Of a DNA stretch of 64,000 bases, positions 48,205 to 58,680 are shown piece by piece. Position 1 is the stretch's first letter, and each line of letters opens with the position of its first letter. The position numbers and the translations under genes were made by a program. This stretch comes from Phoronis australis. Lineage: Eukaryota > Phoronida > Phoronidae. The stretch covers positions 83,683 through 147,682 of the forward strand of contig NMRA01000522.1 of assembly GCA_002633005.1 (NCBI GenBank). The letters run 5' to 3'. The notes under the pieces are model-generated. The model searched no databases. It was not told where the DNA came from and was given only the letters and a program-made list of their open reading frames with translations.

Positions 48205-48530
48205 ATTAAGTGAGTTTACCAGAGAAGCGGAAGCAGTCATGGATGTGGATGTTACACCGTATAGTTAAATTGCAAAGCATGAAGAGCAGAGGAATGTGGC
48301 TACCTTGCTACGTCGTCTCAAAGACTCCATCCAGGTATTTCAAATGCAGTAAGTGGAGGCAATCCGACTGCGGAAATTCGCTTTGATAAGTCACTGGACT
48401 AGGCTTGCTTTGTGGAGTAGAAGGGAAGTGAGCTTGTTCTAACCGAGGAACCACCAGATTTTGCTATGCTGGGCAGAGGCTACGTGACAAGACAAGCGAA
48501 GGCAGTGGTGGCTATGGACAGTACATATAA
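48205..48530. repeat. Degenerate satellite, right part
   Basis: GCGGAAGCAGTCATGGATGTG (near 48219) and AAGGCAGTGGTGGCTATGGA (near 48503) match the units at 44339-44775, as does GAGCTTGTTCTAACCGAGGA. The satellite was therefore probably one block before the elements between 44.78 and 48.2 kb entered. Confidence 0.55.
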
Positions 48531-49265
48531 ATATAGTCAATAAGCAGCTCTTAAACAGATCTGAAGGTCTACCGGAGGGCTTTTCACCACTTAGTGAAAT
48601 GGATATAAACCAAAATAATGAAAGGAAAATTCTTGTTCAGTGTATTATTAATCAAATCAAATTCCTTTGACACGTTTATAAAACCGAAAAACGTCCTACC
48701 TTTTATATTTCGTCTCTTTTTACTTTCTTCTAACAACAACGAATAAAATCGTCTGCCATCTTCTACCCTTAGTTTTTGAGCTAATGACGTCATGAAGTGG
48801 CCCGAATGCCGGCATAGATTATAGACAACTACAGCCGATTTCATAAAACTGGTTTAAAGTTAAACCTGGTTTAAACTGGACTTAGACCAGGTTTAAAGGT
48901 AATCTGCACTTCATGAAGGTGGTTTAACTTTTAGACCAGTGGTTCAGTAAAACATGGTTTAACTCCAGTTTAGACCAAGTCAAGTTTTCATTTCACCAAC
49001 TAGCAGCCGATTTCATAAAGGTGGTTTAACAAAACCAGGTTTAAGACTTAAACCTGGTCTTCCTAAACCTGGTCTAATTTTAGACCTGACTTGCATTTCA
49101 CCAACATGGTTTAAGAGTCTGAAAGCCTGGTTTTGCTAGACCAGGGAGCTGGTTCAGTAAAACCAGGTTCAAAGTATCAAAGGCACCCCACTGTGTCGAG
49201 CTCGGTAAACCCAACAAAGAAACTATTGAAGTGCTTCAATGAAACCTTGATCACGTGGGTATACA

Positions 49266-49434
49266 ATGGCATACACTAGTAGAATCAGTGCAGACATTTA
49301 CGAAAAACATCTAAAAGCTTTTCTCATAAGGAAAACTGTAATTTCTGTGCCCAACACACACACATTAAAGAACATGCTCCCGATTAGATGTAACATGTTA
49401 AATGCCCAAATTATTTCCTTGTCATTTTAAAGTT
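49266..49434 (+). pseudogene. Left-arm copy of the Myb/SANT-like ORF, decayed
   Basis: MAYTSRISADIYEKHLKAF parallels MTHSSRISADICEKGLKSF of the right arm. After this start the left copy diverges, probably after an indel, and loses the conserved DNKK...W region. It supports the view that the two arms descend from one coding unit. Confidence 0.45.
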
Positions 49435-49636
49435 TCTTTTCCGCGGCCAAAGGGGGGGCAAGACTCCTTCCTGGCAATATTATATCGGAGAACAGTGGAG
49501 GTGGAACTCAGTCAGAAGAATCAAAATATGCTGTCTTTAGTCAAATCCGTAGCGCTTACGACGATGACGCCCTGCTCGACCAGTCGTATTCTGAGAAATC
49601 CGCAGGACACACTCCAGCAAGTACTGGTCTACGCAT

Positions 49637-49790
49637 AGGCGGATCCACGGGGTCAAGGGGTCCGGAGTCCCCTTTTTTCCATTGATTTTAGTGATATCAA
49701 ATATATAATTTTCAAATTGTTGACTTGGCCCCCTTTCAAAAAGTCCTTGACCATCCCCTCCCCCTTTAAAAAATCCTGAATCCGCCCCTG
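49637..49790. mobile_element. hAT-type MITE in the left arm
   Basis: The ends AGGCGGATCCACGGGG and AATCCGCCCCTG form inverted termini. Flanks CTACGCAT (49629-49636) and CTACGCTT (49791-49798) form an 8-bp target duplication with one mismatch, the size made by hAT transposases. The same MITE sits at the mirror position in the right arm (50371-50522), inverted. Confidence 0.7.
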
Positions 49791-50370
49791 CTACGCTTGA
49801 TCTTGTGTCATAGTAAAACTGAATATTGAAAATAGTCCATTTTCGCTCTAAAACTGCGTCGCAAATGCACTCCGCGGCATCATTCAGTTGTACCTATACC
49901 ATGCAAGTCTGACATATTTAACAGTTAAACCTGGGTCTGACCAAGTCTAAAGTTAAACATGGTTTAAGATCTTAATACAGGTCTAAAGAATATAGACCTC
50001 GTTGGTGAAATGAAAACTGACTTAGACCAGGTCTAAACTGGAGTTAAACCAGGTTTTACTAGACCACTGGTCTAAAAGTTAAACCACCTTTATGAAATGC
50101 AGATTATCTTTAAACCTGGTCTAAGTCCAGTTTAAACCGGGTTTAACTTTAAACCACCTTTATGAAATCGGCTGTAGGTGTATATTACTTAGACCTGTAT
50201 TAAGATCTTAAACCAGGTTAAACTTTAGACTTGGTCAGACCCAGGTTTAATATGGCAGACTTGTACGATAAAAGTGCAACTAAATGATGCTGTGGTGTGC
50301 ATTTATGACGCAGTTTTAGAGCGAGAACGGACTATTTTCAGTTTTCAATTTTAGGAAGATCAAACGTAAC

Positions 50371-50522
50371 AGGGGGACCAAGAATTTTTAAAGGGAGGGA
50401 GTGGGGTCGGATCAAGGATTTTTAAAAGGAAGGCCTGGGTCAACAATTTAGAAATTATAGATTTGATATCACTAAAATCAAGAAAAAAGGGGTCCGGACC
50501 CCTTGAACCCCTGGATCTGCCT
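50371..50522. mobile_element. hAT-type MITE in the right arm (mirror copy)
   Basis: Inverted counterpart of 49637-49790, with shared internal GGGGTCCGGACCCC-like and GATATCACTAAAATCA segments. It is flanked by CGTAAC at the left and ACGTAG at the right. The insertion must be older than the inverted duplication that made the two arms. Confidence 0.7.
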
Positions 50523-50668
50523 ATACGTAGACCAGTACGTACTGAAGGGTATCCTTTAGATTCCTCAGAATCTGACGGCGTATGACTAAAAAGTCATCTA
50601 ATGATTATTCTGGCCGAGTTCCATCTCAATTGGTGCCCGGTTTAATGTTGCCGGGCAGGGGTCCTTCC

Positions 50669-50988
50669 CCAGTGGCGGATTTAGAGGGGGCCAGGGGGAC
50701 CATGCCCCCCTAAAAGTCTCCCAAATTCCATTTGGCAGTTCGGGGGTGCGAATGTCTGACGGGCAAAATCCTGGCTAATACTCTGCCCTGGCCTCCCTAA
50801 CTTAAAATCCTGGATCCGCGTCGATGCCCCTCTTTAGCCGCAAAAAAGTAAATGACATGGAAATAAACGTGTGCATTTGCTATGTTGCGGTTAAACGTGA
50901 ACAAGTACTTTAATATGTGTACTTGTGTTGGACACAGACAATACAAAATGAAAAATATCTCGTTATGATATCCTAGATCTGCCACTGG
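50669..50988. mobile_element. hAT-type element inside the right arm
   Basis: Begins CCAGTGGCGGATTTAGAG and ends TAGATCTGCCACTGG. The flanking octamers GTCCTTCC and GTCCCTCG match at six of eight positions. It interrupts only the right arm, so it entered after the arms formed. Its first 150 bp are nearly the same as the MITE at 55099-55237. Confidence 0.65.
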
Positions 50989-51044
50989 GTCCCTCGCCGT
51001 TTTTCCTTGAAATTTTTTCACTGATGAAATCTTCTTTCTGGCTT

Positions 51045-51203
51045 TTATTCTGGATCAATATTTCTCCAAGCCTGCTGCTTACATTGACTTGGTTTGGCAC
51101 CAATTTTCTTGTTGTCGACTATAACATTGCCTTTTTCCTCGTGAGAAAAGCTTTTTAGCCCTTTCTCGCAAATGTCTGCACTGATTCTACTGCTGTGTGT
51201 CAT
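51045..51203 (-). pseudogene. Myb/SANT-like DNA-binding domain remnant (Harbinger-associated type)
   Basis: The minus-strand ORF has 52 codons and encodes FSHEEKGNVIVDNKKIGAKP and then QCKQQAWRNI. The pattern 'F..EE...VI.NKK......K..AW..I' is that of Myb/SANT-like domains found in Harbinger accessory proteins and related transposon genes. A complete domain would continue with a third helix, but a stop follows at 51047. It lies in block C' of the composite inverted repeat, which fits a PIF/Harbinger origin. Homology is judged by eye. Confidence 0.45.
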
Positions 51204-52539
51204 TGTGTACCCACATGATCAAGGTTTCATTGAAGCACTTCAATAGTTTCTTTGTTGGGTTAATCCGGATCAACACAGTAGGGTGGCTTGGATACTTTAA
51301 ACCTGGTTTTACTAAACTCGCTCCTTGGTCTAACAAAACCAGGCTTTCAGACTTTTAAACTGCAAGTTAGGTTTAAAATTAGACCAGTTTTAGAAAGACC
51401 AGGTTTAAGTCTTAAACCGGATTTTATTAAACCACCTTCATGAAATCGGCTGCTATAGTCTATGATGCCAGTCAATGAACTCAGTGAATGCTTCAGTTCA
51501 GGTGTTTACCGGTAGGTTAAAAAATACAGATGGCGTAGTAAGAATCGAATAGTAAAATTAAAGGCGAAGGCAACCTTTTTTCATGTCATTTTTAGCAAAA
51601 ATAGGGTTCGCTGATTATCCCAGACATATTTTTCACTTATTTATAGCTTTTCGTAATTTAATTAATTACTCGTCGTCTACTCCAGAAGTGACGTTTTGCG
51701 AGGCAAGAATTTCGCGCCAATTTCTTTTCACACAGTCTGACTGTGAGAGCAGTCGAGTCAGTCATTGTTCTACCTCGGTTGTGATAGGTTCGGTCGTCGT
51801 TTGCTTTTGTTTACGAGTCAGTCAACATGCCACGCTGTTGCTGCCTACGGAGATGTACTCATTATCGTCTCACGCACAGAGGAAAAACTGTCCCACTTGC
51901 CCGAGTGTCCCGCGACACACTCCCAGTGGATGGTGACTTGAGCACCCAAACTGCTTACATCCCGCCGCGCGACTCCCTCGTCACACACATGGCACCTTCT
52001 AAACAGTTCCATTACAAGTCCACAATAAACTTATCAAACTTAGGCTCACCGATCTGTTCATTGGATGACGAATTGTCCTTTTCACTGGGTGTCAAACTGG
52101 GCCTGTATTCGCTTCCACTACTCAACATCGCTGCAGGGCTGCTTACAGGCTCTGGGATAGAGAAAACAGCACACGGGGAATCACTACTAGTTCCTGGAAT
52201 TGCACTCAATGGGGTACGTTCGAAGGCACGGGTGACAGTAGATGAAGTGCCTCCAGTCACTGTATATAGTGGCCACAGCTCGCGAGGCTTCTCGCTTCAA
52301 AAAACGCACTTCTCGGGGGTGGCGACGGAGCACTGCCGGTTATCAACAGCGTCGGTATGGAACCCTTCTTCAGGCGTAGTTTCGCGGGGTCCATCATCAA
52401 TTCAGCGTACCCATCTCTGTCGTAATCTCAGCGGACTTTCCTCACAACTCCTCAGTATCGCACTGGTAAAAACAGCAATGGCCGAGACGGTTTCAACCCA
52501 TTACATACAACCAAGATAAAAAAATAAATTTTTGGCTTG

Positions 52540-53774
52540 TTTCTTAGCAACAGGCAGGTATACTGAAGGCTATTAAGGGAGTATGCCACCCAAAACAGCC
52601 TATTATGTATCAATTTAGATCGAGTAGTTCCACTCGATAACAGCAAGTTCACTTGTTTTACCTGACACATGACTGCAGATGGAGGTGTTGAAATTAACCA
52701 ATGACGTAACCGGTTCGAACGCAGTCTGTTCAGCAGTTCACAACACGCTTACTGGTGTCAACTTATCGCTTGAATGCATCGTTTTACACCAATAAATCAT
52801 CAAATTTCGATGTAAAACCCTTACAAATACATCGAGTTCTTGAACAAAGGTGTTGTTTTATTTCGCTGTTACGGATTTATTCGTATTTGAACATAAGGTA
52901 GCCTGCAGAGTTCGGTCAAGGAGTGTAGAGTCCTAGGTTCTATAGGCCTATTTATCATGGTCGATCGCAGGAGTTTGGGTCTCATGTGCTTGGTGATAAA
53001 TTAGAATCATCCATCCGTGAAATACAGACATGAAAGATAACTGTGTGTTGTACTTTTAGACCTGCGATTTTTAAGTTCTAATCACAAAACGCTTGTTATC
53101 CCAGCCACTGCCTGGATCGGAATCCGGCGATCAGGCCTGTCGCGGCCGCCGGGACTAGACATCACGAACATAAACCTGCTTCAGTTGGAAACTAAACCTC
53201 CAGTCACAAAAAGACTATACTAGTGAGCCAAAGAAATAATGTGCACGAAATTATTTTGGGGAATTAGCCACGAACCTGCAAATCTACTTACTTCTCGGGG
53301 GCCGCGAAGTCAATTTGCCCTTTTACAGAACCGACAGGGCAAAAGTTGTACAGTAACAATGATGTCAATAATGTATTTGTATATCTAAATAAAGATTCCC
53401 CTAACATGTGACCATAGTATATAAAATCGAGTTATTGTTTCACAACAGCTTTCTGTCATGAAACACTGAATTAGCATGCGCTCACACGGCCTCGGTTCCA
53501 GGTCAATTCCATTTATTGCTTCTCAAGCCGGTAACGCAGTGGTTCATTCATTGCTGGCTTCTCAAAACATTTGCTCTCACGAATACTCCAAAGGCATTAT
53601 AAATTTTATCTAATGAGACAGGCTTTGTTTTAGATTTATATAAGCATTAGTTAGGGTGAGAATACATCATTTTGAAACAGAACGCAGAATAATAAACGTC
53701 AACATGGCAGCAATCCCGACTTGGCGAGAGCTCATCCGATGAAAACTTCGCAGGTGGATCGTTATGTTTCACAG
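52540..53774. other. Intron-like and spacer sequence
   Basis: This lies between the two parts of the THAP pseudogene. No other gene or repeat was recognised. An AATAAA-like sequence near 53386 (TAAATAAAG) is probably chance. Confidence 0.45.
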
Positions 53775-53870
53775 GCTATCAATTCGAACCGGAATACAGC
53801 GATCAAGAAATACTAGAGAGGCGCCGTGAACATGAACAGGCAACGGAACGTATTGATAGTTCCGTCTTTG
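53775..53870 (+). CDS. Putative internal exon with an FEPEY motif (P2X7 C-terminal-like domain family)
   Basis: The acceptor GTTATGTTTCACAG and the donor CTTTG|GTAAGC bound a 96-base exon with phase 1 at both ends. It encodes YQFEPEYSDQEILERRREHE and ends in SSVFG. The Y.FEPEY..EE...R pattern begins the domain that resembles the P2X7 receptor C-terminus in many invertebrate proteins; its Cys cluster would be in the next exon, which I do not see. The exon lies on the strand opposite the THAP fragment, inside its intron, 26 bases from exon 1. It may be a gene relic or part of a larger gene. Confidence 0.4.
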
Positions 53871-54213
53871 GTAAGCCGGCATTCGTCGGACTCACTGTCG
53901 AAGACTGCCGGCCACAGACACAGAGATGTTTCACGGCCTCATGCTTGCTATTAACAGCGTACTTTTCATTCTTCACCACCGCGAGCCACTTCCTAAGCAT
54001 TTCGGACTCTCGAGGAAGTCGAAAAAACGATATTCCCGCTTTCTTCGCAGCTGCATAGTTCGGACAAGCGGGAACGATGCACCACAACATAGCGACATTC
54101 ACTCTGCAAATGAACCACTGACGTCGCTGCGTCGTTTCTCCCCTTCCTCACAGGTTAACGCGACACCTCTCGGCAAGGTAAGTTCCACCGTATGCGAAGC
54201 GATGTGGATATAG

Positions 54214-55098
54214 ACCGATTAAGACGGTAAAAAAGACTAATTAAATCGGATGTATTAATAAAATTCTTTTTGAGACACAGTATCATGATGGGAACTCTTT
54301 TAGGGTTGGTTTACCGACTAATATAAATATTGACTTCGATCAAGCATCAGAATGTGGCGTTCATGGTTACGGACTGCTGCAACTTCTCATGAAGAACGTT
54401 ATGGCTATTAAACATAAGAAGGTTCTCGTGAGTTTCAATTCAAATGTATGGTGCAATGGGCAAGATTATGCGGCCTACGTACGTCCTGATGCAGTCTAGG
54501 CATCCGGTCGCCTGCATTTTTCTATTATGATAAGACGGCATGGACGGATTTTAGAACGGATTTGTCCCCTAATGGCGATTTCATTTTTGTTGCGTTTGGC
54601 TCTATATCTACCGTATACCTAGACGGGTTTTCATGACATTTGGTTTCTGTTTAGTAGACGGCACCTTCACATTTTGGACGGATTCCCGTATTCTGCGCCC
54701 CTGGTGGTTTTGCGTTTGTTTTTGACGTCACCTATCCAACAACTCCCTTAAAGCTCCATTATTTAATTTCAAACGTGTTTTCCTATAGGAATGAACACGA
54801 CTGGGTTTTTTTTTTCGAACTGGTCTCATTTCTATAGCGCCATCCAGTAGTATTTTTCGCCTTTTCCTAAGTTCCTTGACGGATCTTCATGACGTTTGGC
54901 AATTGCGTTCCTAGGAGCACCCAAGCGGCGTTGCTTTTCGAACAGATCTGACTACTGTGAAGTCCCCTCGTGGCAATTTTATTTTTCTTTGCGTCTGTTT
55001 AATATCAACCCAATCCTATGATGGGTTCTCACAATAGGTCCAAATCAAGGGTTCAAATACTGAATCTATGATTCAATGGGCGGATCAGGGGATTGCTG
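54214..55098. repeat. Degenerate GCGCC tandem family, copies at 54530-55000
   Basis: Blocks with TGGCGATTTCATTTTTGTTG, TTTTCATGACATTTGG, GGACGGATTCC, GCGCCATCCAGTAGTATTTT, GGATCTTCATGACGTTTGGC and TCTGACTACTGTGAAGTCC repeat in the same order two to three times. They match the units at 56620-57310. The part before 54530 shows nothing else. Confidence 0.6.
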
Positions 55099-55237
55099 CC
55101 AGTGGCGGATTTAGTGGCCCCTCTAAAATTCTACCAGATTCCATGTGGCAGTAAGGGAGTGCGAATGTCTGACTGGCAAAATCCTGGCTAATACTCTGCC
55201 CTGCCCCCCCAACTCAAAATCCTGGATCCGCCCCTGG
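55099..55237. mobile_element. MITE with CCAGTGGCGGATTTAG ends
   Basis: CCAGTGGCGGATTTAG at the left and CTGGATCCGCCCCTGG at the right are imperfect inverted ends. The interior (GTGCGAATGTCTGAC, AATCCTGGCTAATACTCTG) is nearly the same as the first half of 50669-50988. A short GCTGC flanks both ends, but an 8-bp duplication is not clear. Confidence 0.7.
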
Positions 55238-56619
55238 CTGCTCCTCGTGTGGTAATCTATTGTTAGCAACTGCCTTTCTTTTTACGTATAAATGATTACG
55301 AAACTCGGCTTGGAAGGGAGGGGGTAGGGCAGGGGGGTTGGGAGGGAGGGTAGATTTCTGGACGATCTACCAGGTAGCCTGTGTGAAGGTAATTCAGGCT
55401 TCCCACACGAGGTGCACTATTTTTTGCTTTTACCTGATGGTTTTATACTAAAGTAAGGTTACTAGAAAGTATTAAAGTTATGCACGTTTCATTACCATTT
55501 ACCTCATCAGAAATGAAACAGAAACTTGCAAGCAGACAGGAGTAGTTTGTAGCTGAAGGCTCTCACTCGTCAGCTCGTAACACGGATATACACATGTAGA
55601 ACTACAGTTAGAACTGTGGTGAAACATTACACGCTTTAATTGTTTGGGCAGAATATTTGTTTTAAAATTAATACTACCTGTGACTTAGGTCAGGTAGAAC
55701 ATTCCCTTTATGAGAAAGTCGTGTTGGTGGTCTTCCTCCACAAAAGATTCAAGAAGTGACGCACGGATGTCGTTAAAAATAAGTGACTGCACAATAACAC
55801 GCGGACTTTGGCCCAAACAAAAGGATCGACAATATGACAAGTTCTCCTACTGATTGATAAAGCAGTGTTAGTGACTCAACAAAACAGATCTTTAAAATTT
55901 CCTTGTCGTGATAGCTATGAGTTTCTATAACGAAATAAATCAGATCAATTAGGCCAATTTTAGGAAGAGCTGCGCTGTTCTCAGAATGAATACTATGTGG
56001 GCAATCGACATGGTTTTCGTTACACTATGAAAAGATGGGCAAGCACTAGTCGCCATCTGACACGCTAAGATCGCTGGCTCCTCTGAGATGAAGAAGACTT
56101 CAGCAGAGAGTGGATGTTGTTTGTTATGAGTGTTGTTGCATGTTCAGTTGTTGTTTCACAAAACATTGTATAAGGCAACTAATGAGTTTTTGTATTTTGA
56201 TACTTGTACTTCAATATACCGCAAATGTATTTGTAGACGCCAGTGTATAACGCTAGGGAATGAAACTTTGTCTTTGTCTTTGAAGTTTCTTCTTCTGCAC
56301 GCACGCCATTTTCAAATCACTGACAGTTTATTCTTTTTTTTTCTCACTGACTTTCACAATGTACTTCAAACTACACGTGTCTTAATGGATGAATCCAACA
56401 TGAACAGTGATGAGCAGTGCGAATAGTATTCGGGCTTACTTCAATGTGGTAGAAGGCCTACATATTTCTTGCTTGCAACATGGTTCCAATGAATCCCACG
56501 CAATGCCAAATCGGATAACACTATCCTGGGTATCGTTATGAAATGTCAAAAGTCTCCGAATTATTTGCCATTAAAACCATAAAACATAACCCGCTTAATG
56601 TCATGATTTATTGTGTGTG
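55238..56619. other. Non-coding, nothing recognised
   Basis: The 98-codon ORF at 56130-56426 has no recognisable domain. A G-rich run lies at 55312-55354. Confidence 0.5.
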
Positions 56620-57310
56620 GGTGCCGTCATCCCCATCCGCAGGTGTATTTGTCCGTTTTGCATTTTGTTCGTGAAGATTTGCTGTTATGTTCCTATCACG
56701 GACAGGATGGCCCGGCATGGGTGAATTTTTCAGAAGGCTTTGACAACCGCTCTCCTCCGTTAGCATTTTTTGTAATTTATCTTTTGTATCTGTGAAGTCC
56801 TTCGATGGACGTTCATGAAATTTCGCATGTAGGTTTCTATTAAGGAGACAACAAATTTCAGACGGAAGAAGCTTGTTTTATGTTTTTTGGTTTTTGCGTC
56901 AGTTTCTGGCATCCGCCTCTCTATCTGCCTAACAGCTTAAAGGATCATCATTAAGATTCACGAATATGATCTAATTGAGATCAGCGCCGACAAATGTTGA
57001 TTTCTGGGCAAATCAGACTACTGTGGCGCCACTTAGTGATGATTTAATTTTTCACGTCCTGTTTGGATTTTCGTGAAATTTGGCAAAGAGGTTTTTGTTA
57101 AGGAAACGCCGAGACGTTTCATTTTCGGATATATTCAACGTTTACTGCGCCGCCTAGTGGCCATTTTTATTTTGGCGTCCACTTGTCTATCCGCCAAAGC
57201 GCTTGAAGGTTCATTATGAAATTTTAAGTGTTCCTATTGCCATGATCACGTCTGAACTAGATATTTGGAAGGGTCCGACTATTGTCACGTCCCTAGTTGA
57301 AGTCTGATCA
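56620..57310. repeat. Degenerate GCGCC tandem family, main block
   Basis: Three to four diverged units of about 130-200 bp. A consensus unit runs GACTACTGTGGCGCC, CCTAGTGGCCATTTTTATTT, GCGTCC.TTTGTCTATCCGCC, TTCATGAAATTTGGCA, AGGTTTCTATTAAGG and a GACGAA/GCCGAC segment before the next GACTACTGTGGCGCC. Clear cores lie at 57010-57030 and 57140-57170. A partial match lies at 59350-59560. Confidence 0.65.
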
Positions 57311-57598
57311 GTGTCAAATCCAGGGAGAGGAAAGGTTGTTGTTGACAAAGCCAGTGACAACACCAGACAGTGGGAACGAAGGTAACTTTACTAATTCATG
57401 TAATTTGAGGGTGTCATCAACAAGTCTACAAAGTATCTCAGAGAAATATAAAAAAAGTATGGAAGTACTGTGAAATTCAAAATAGCGAGGTGAAAATGCA
57501 ATATCAGTGCACAGTGACTTTCGTGGTGTTCATGCCGTGCTGGCATCTGTCAGTCAAATAAAAATTGCCTGGCTAGGTCTCAAGTCTACTGTTTTTTA

Positions 57599-58680
57599 TT
57601 GTCAGATCTGTATCCAAATCAATTCTGTCCAATATTCCGGTTTGTAAGGATGACTTTGAGTGGAAGTGATCAATTTACAATTGAAACCTGTTTCAAGGAT
57701 AAAGGGTGGCGCGGAAGAAGAATCGTAAGGGAATTCCCAGGAAAATGGTGCAGTCGTGCGACTGTAGATAGACTTATTGCTAAAATAGGCAACGCAGCGT
57801 CTGTTGCGCATAAATGTGACAGTGGAAGACCCAAGACTGCATGCTAGGAAGAAAAGGACGATCGTGTTGAGAAACTGATTCAATCCAATGAAGACAACCC
57901 GGGGAATCACAAATCTCTGAGAGAAGTGGCAAGGGATTTACAAGTGAGCAAGTTTTCTGTCCAAAGAATGGCAAAAAATAGAGTAAATTTCTTTAAAAGA
58001 ATGTGGTTGTCACGGAGAGATCAAAATGTTAGAAGGAAAAATATACTCGGCACCGCTTCTTGCATAACTGCTATTTAGCCACGGAAGTGAAATGAATCAT
58101 TTTCACTATTGAAAAAGACTTCACGTTAGAAATCGCTAAAAATCGCCAAAACTATCGTGTTTATGGAATAAAAAGAAAAATTCAGCCTTATCGACTCTGT
58201 CATGAGACGTCTAGACTTTTCAAAAAAGTAATGGTTTCTGCTGGAGTATCTTGGGAAGGAAAACAAATATCCATTTCATTGACAGTGATAAGGCCAAAGT
58301 TAACAGTCAACGCTACATGAAGTTACTAGATGAAAATCTTCTCCCGCATTGCAGGCGACTTTAACCTGGAAACAATTAATTGCTTCAGTAAGATGAGGCT
58401 CCTTAACACACGAGCAAGGTAACCAGACTCATCTGGAGGAGGACACACCAAAATTCATCAGAAGGATGAGTGGCCTCCTCTCAGTCCTGACTGCAGTCCA
58501 ATGGACTGTGCCATATGAGACTCTTTGAAGGAGAAAGTTTACCGGGAATAAGAAGCAAATTGACTGAGCAGGAGTTTAACTACGTGGAAGGAAATCTCGA
58601 TGGACGAAATACGGAAAAGCATTTCTGGTTGGAAGAAACGGGTCCGTTTGGTCGTCGAGGAAGATGAGCATAGACTGAAA
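57599..58680 (+). pseudogene. Mariner/Tc1-type transposase, broken
   Basis: The N-terminal helix-turn-helix part is open (57599-57847: GWRGRRIVREFPGKWCSRAT and SGRPKTA). Past a stop come KSLREVARDLQVSKFSVQRM, VSRRD-like RRDQNVRRK, KDFTLEIAKNRQNYRVYG, VMVSAGVSWEGK, HTSKVT, DEWPPLSPDCSPMD and ISMDEIRKSISGWKKRVRL (to about 58665) in several frames. This is the order of a mariner-superfamily transposase. The first catalytic Asp (normally in TDEKDF) reads Ile, and stops and frameshifts interrupt the rest. It is an inactive copy. The DxxP.D block near the third acidic residue is still present. Confidence 0.8.

Larger units (their letters stand above)
48832..51452. mobile_element. Composite inverted-repeat DNA transposon (PIF/Harbinger-like candidate)
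   Basis: The ends are CAGCCGATTTCATAAA at 48832 and TTTCATGAAATCGGCTG ending at 51452, flanked by the direct trinucleotide CTA (48829-48831 and 51453-51455). A 3-bp duplication fits PIF/Harbinger. The order of blocks is A (48832-49000), B (49004-49185), C (about 49186-49995), A' (50001-50174), C' (about 50178-51275) and B' (51276-51452), where primed blocks are inverted copies. A and B are both terminal sequences built from GGTTTAA and TTAAACC motifs. The arms are diverged but pair over about 1.1 kb. Both C arms encode remnants of one ORF, and the right arm has a Myb/SANT-like domain. Confidence 0.65.
51845..54090 (-). pseudogene. THAP-domain gene of transposon type, intron-containing and decayed
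   Basis: Exon 1 (54090-53896) encodes WCIVPAC, GISFFRLPR, EMLRKWLAVV and LCVCGRQ and ends at the donor ACA|GTGAGT. This is a THAP zinc-finger start with C..C, the FF.FP and W positions, but the last ligand, normally His in CGRH, is Gln. About 1.4 kb further, past the acceptor TGCTGTTTTTACCAG, bases 52427-52257 encode DGYAELMMDPAKL and LKKGSIPTLL, the AVPTL-like end of a THAP domain. The frame shifts to a Ser-rich linker (52260-52012) ending KFDKFIVDL, then shifts again to MELFRRCHVCDEG and IHWECVAGHSGKWDSF (52012-51845). This last region resembles the Cys/His segment after the THAP domain in an abundant family of transposon-like invertebrate proteins. Stops right after the acceptor and two frameshifts argue for a pseudogene. 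The plus-strand 230-codon ORF (51827-52519) is its antisense shadow. Confidence 0.6.

Noticed and set aside
51827-52519. Plus-strand ORF of 230 codons
   Set aside because: It is the longest non-LINE ORF of the right half, but it is antisense to frames with a THAP-protein signature (AVPTL-like motif, CHVCDEG, HWECVAGHSGKW). Its own translation shows no domain.
54173-54196. A possible 24-base plus-strand microexon between TTTCTCCCCTTCCTCACAG and CAAG|GTAAGT
   Set aside because: Both splice signals are good, but joining it to the FEPEY exon in the required phase gives an immediate TAA, and the peptide is too short to judge.
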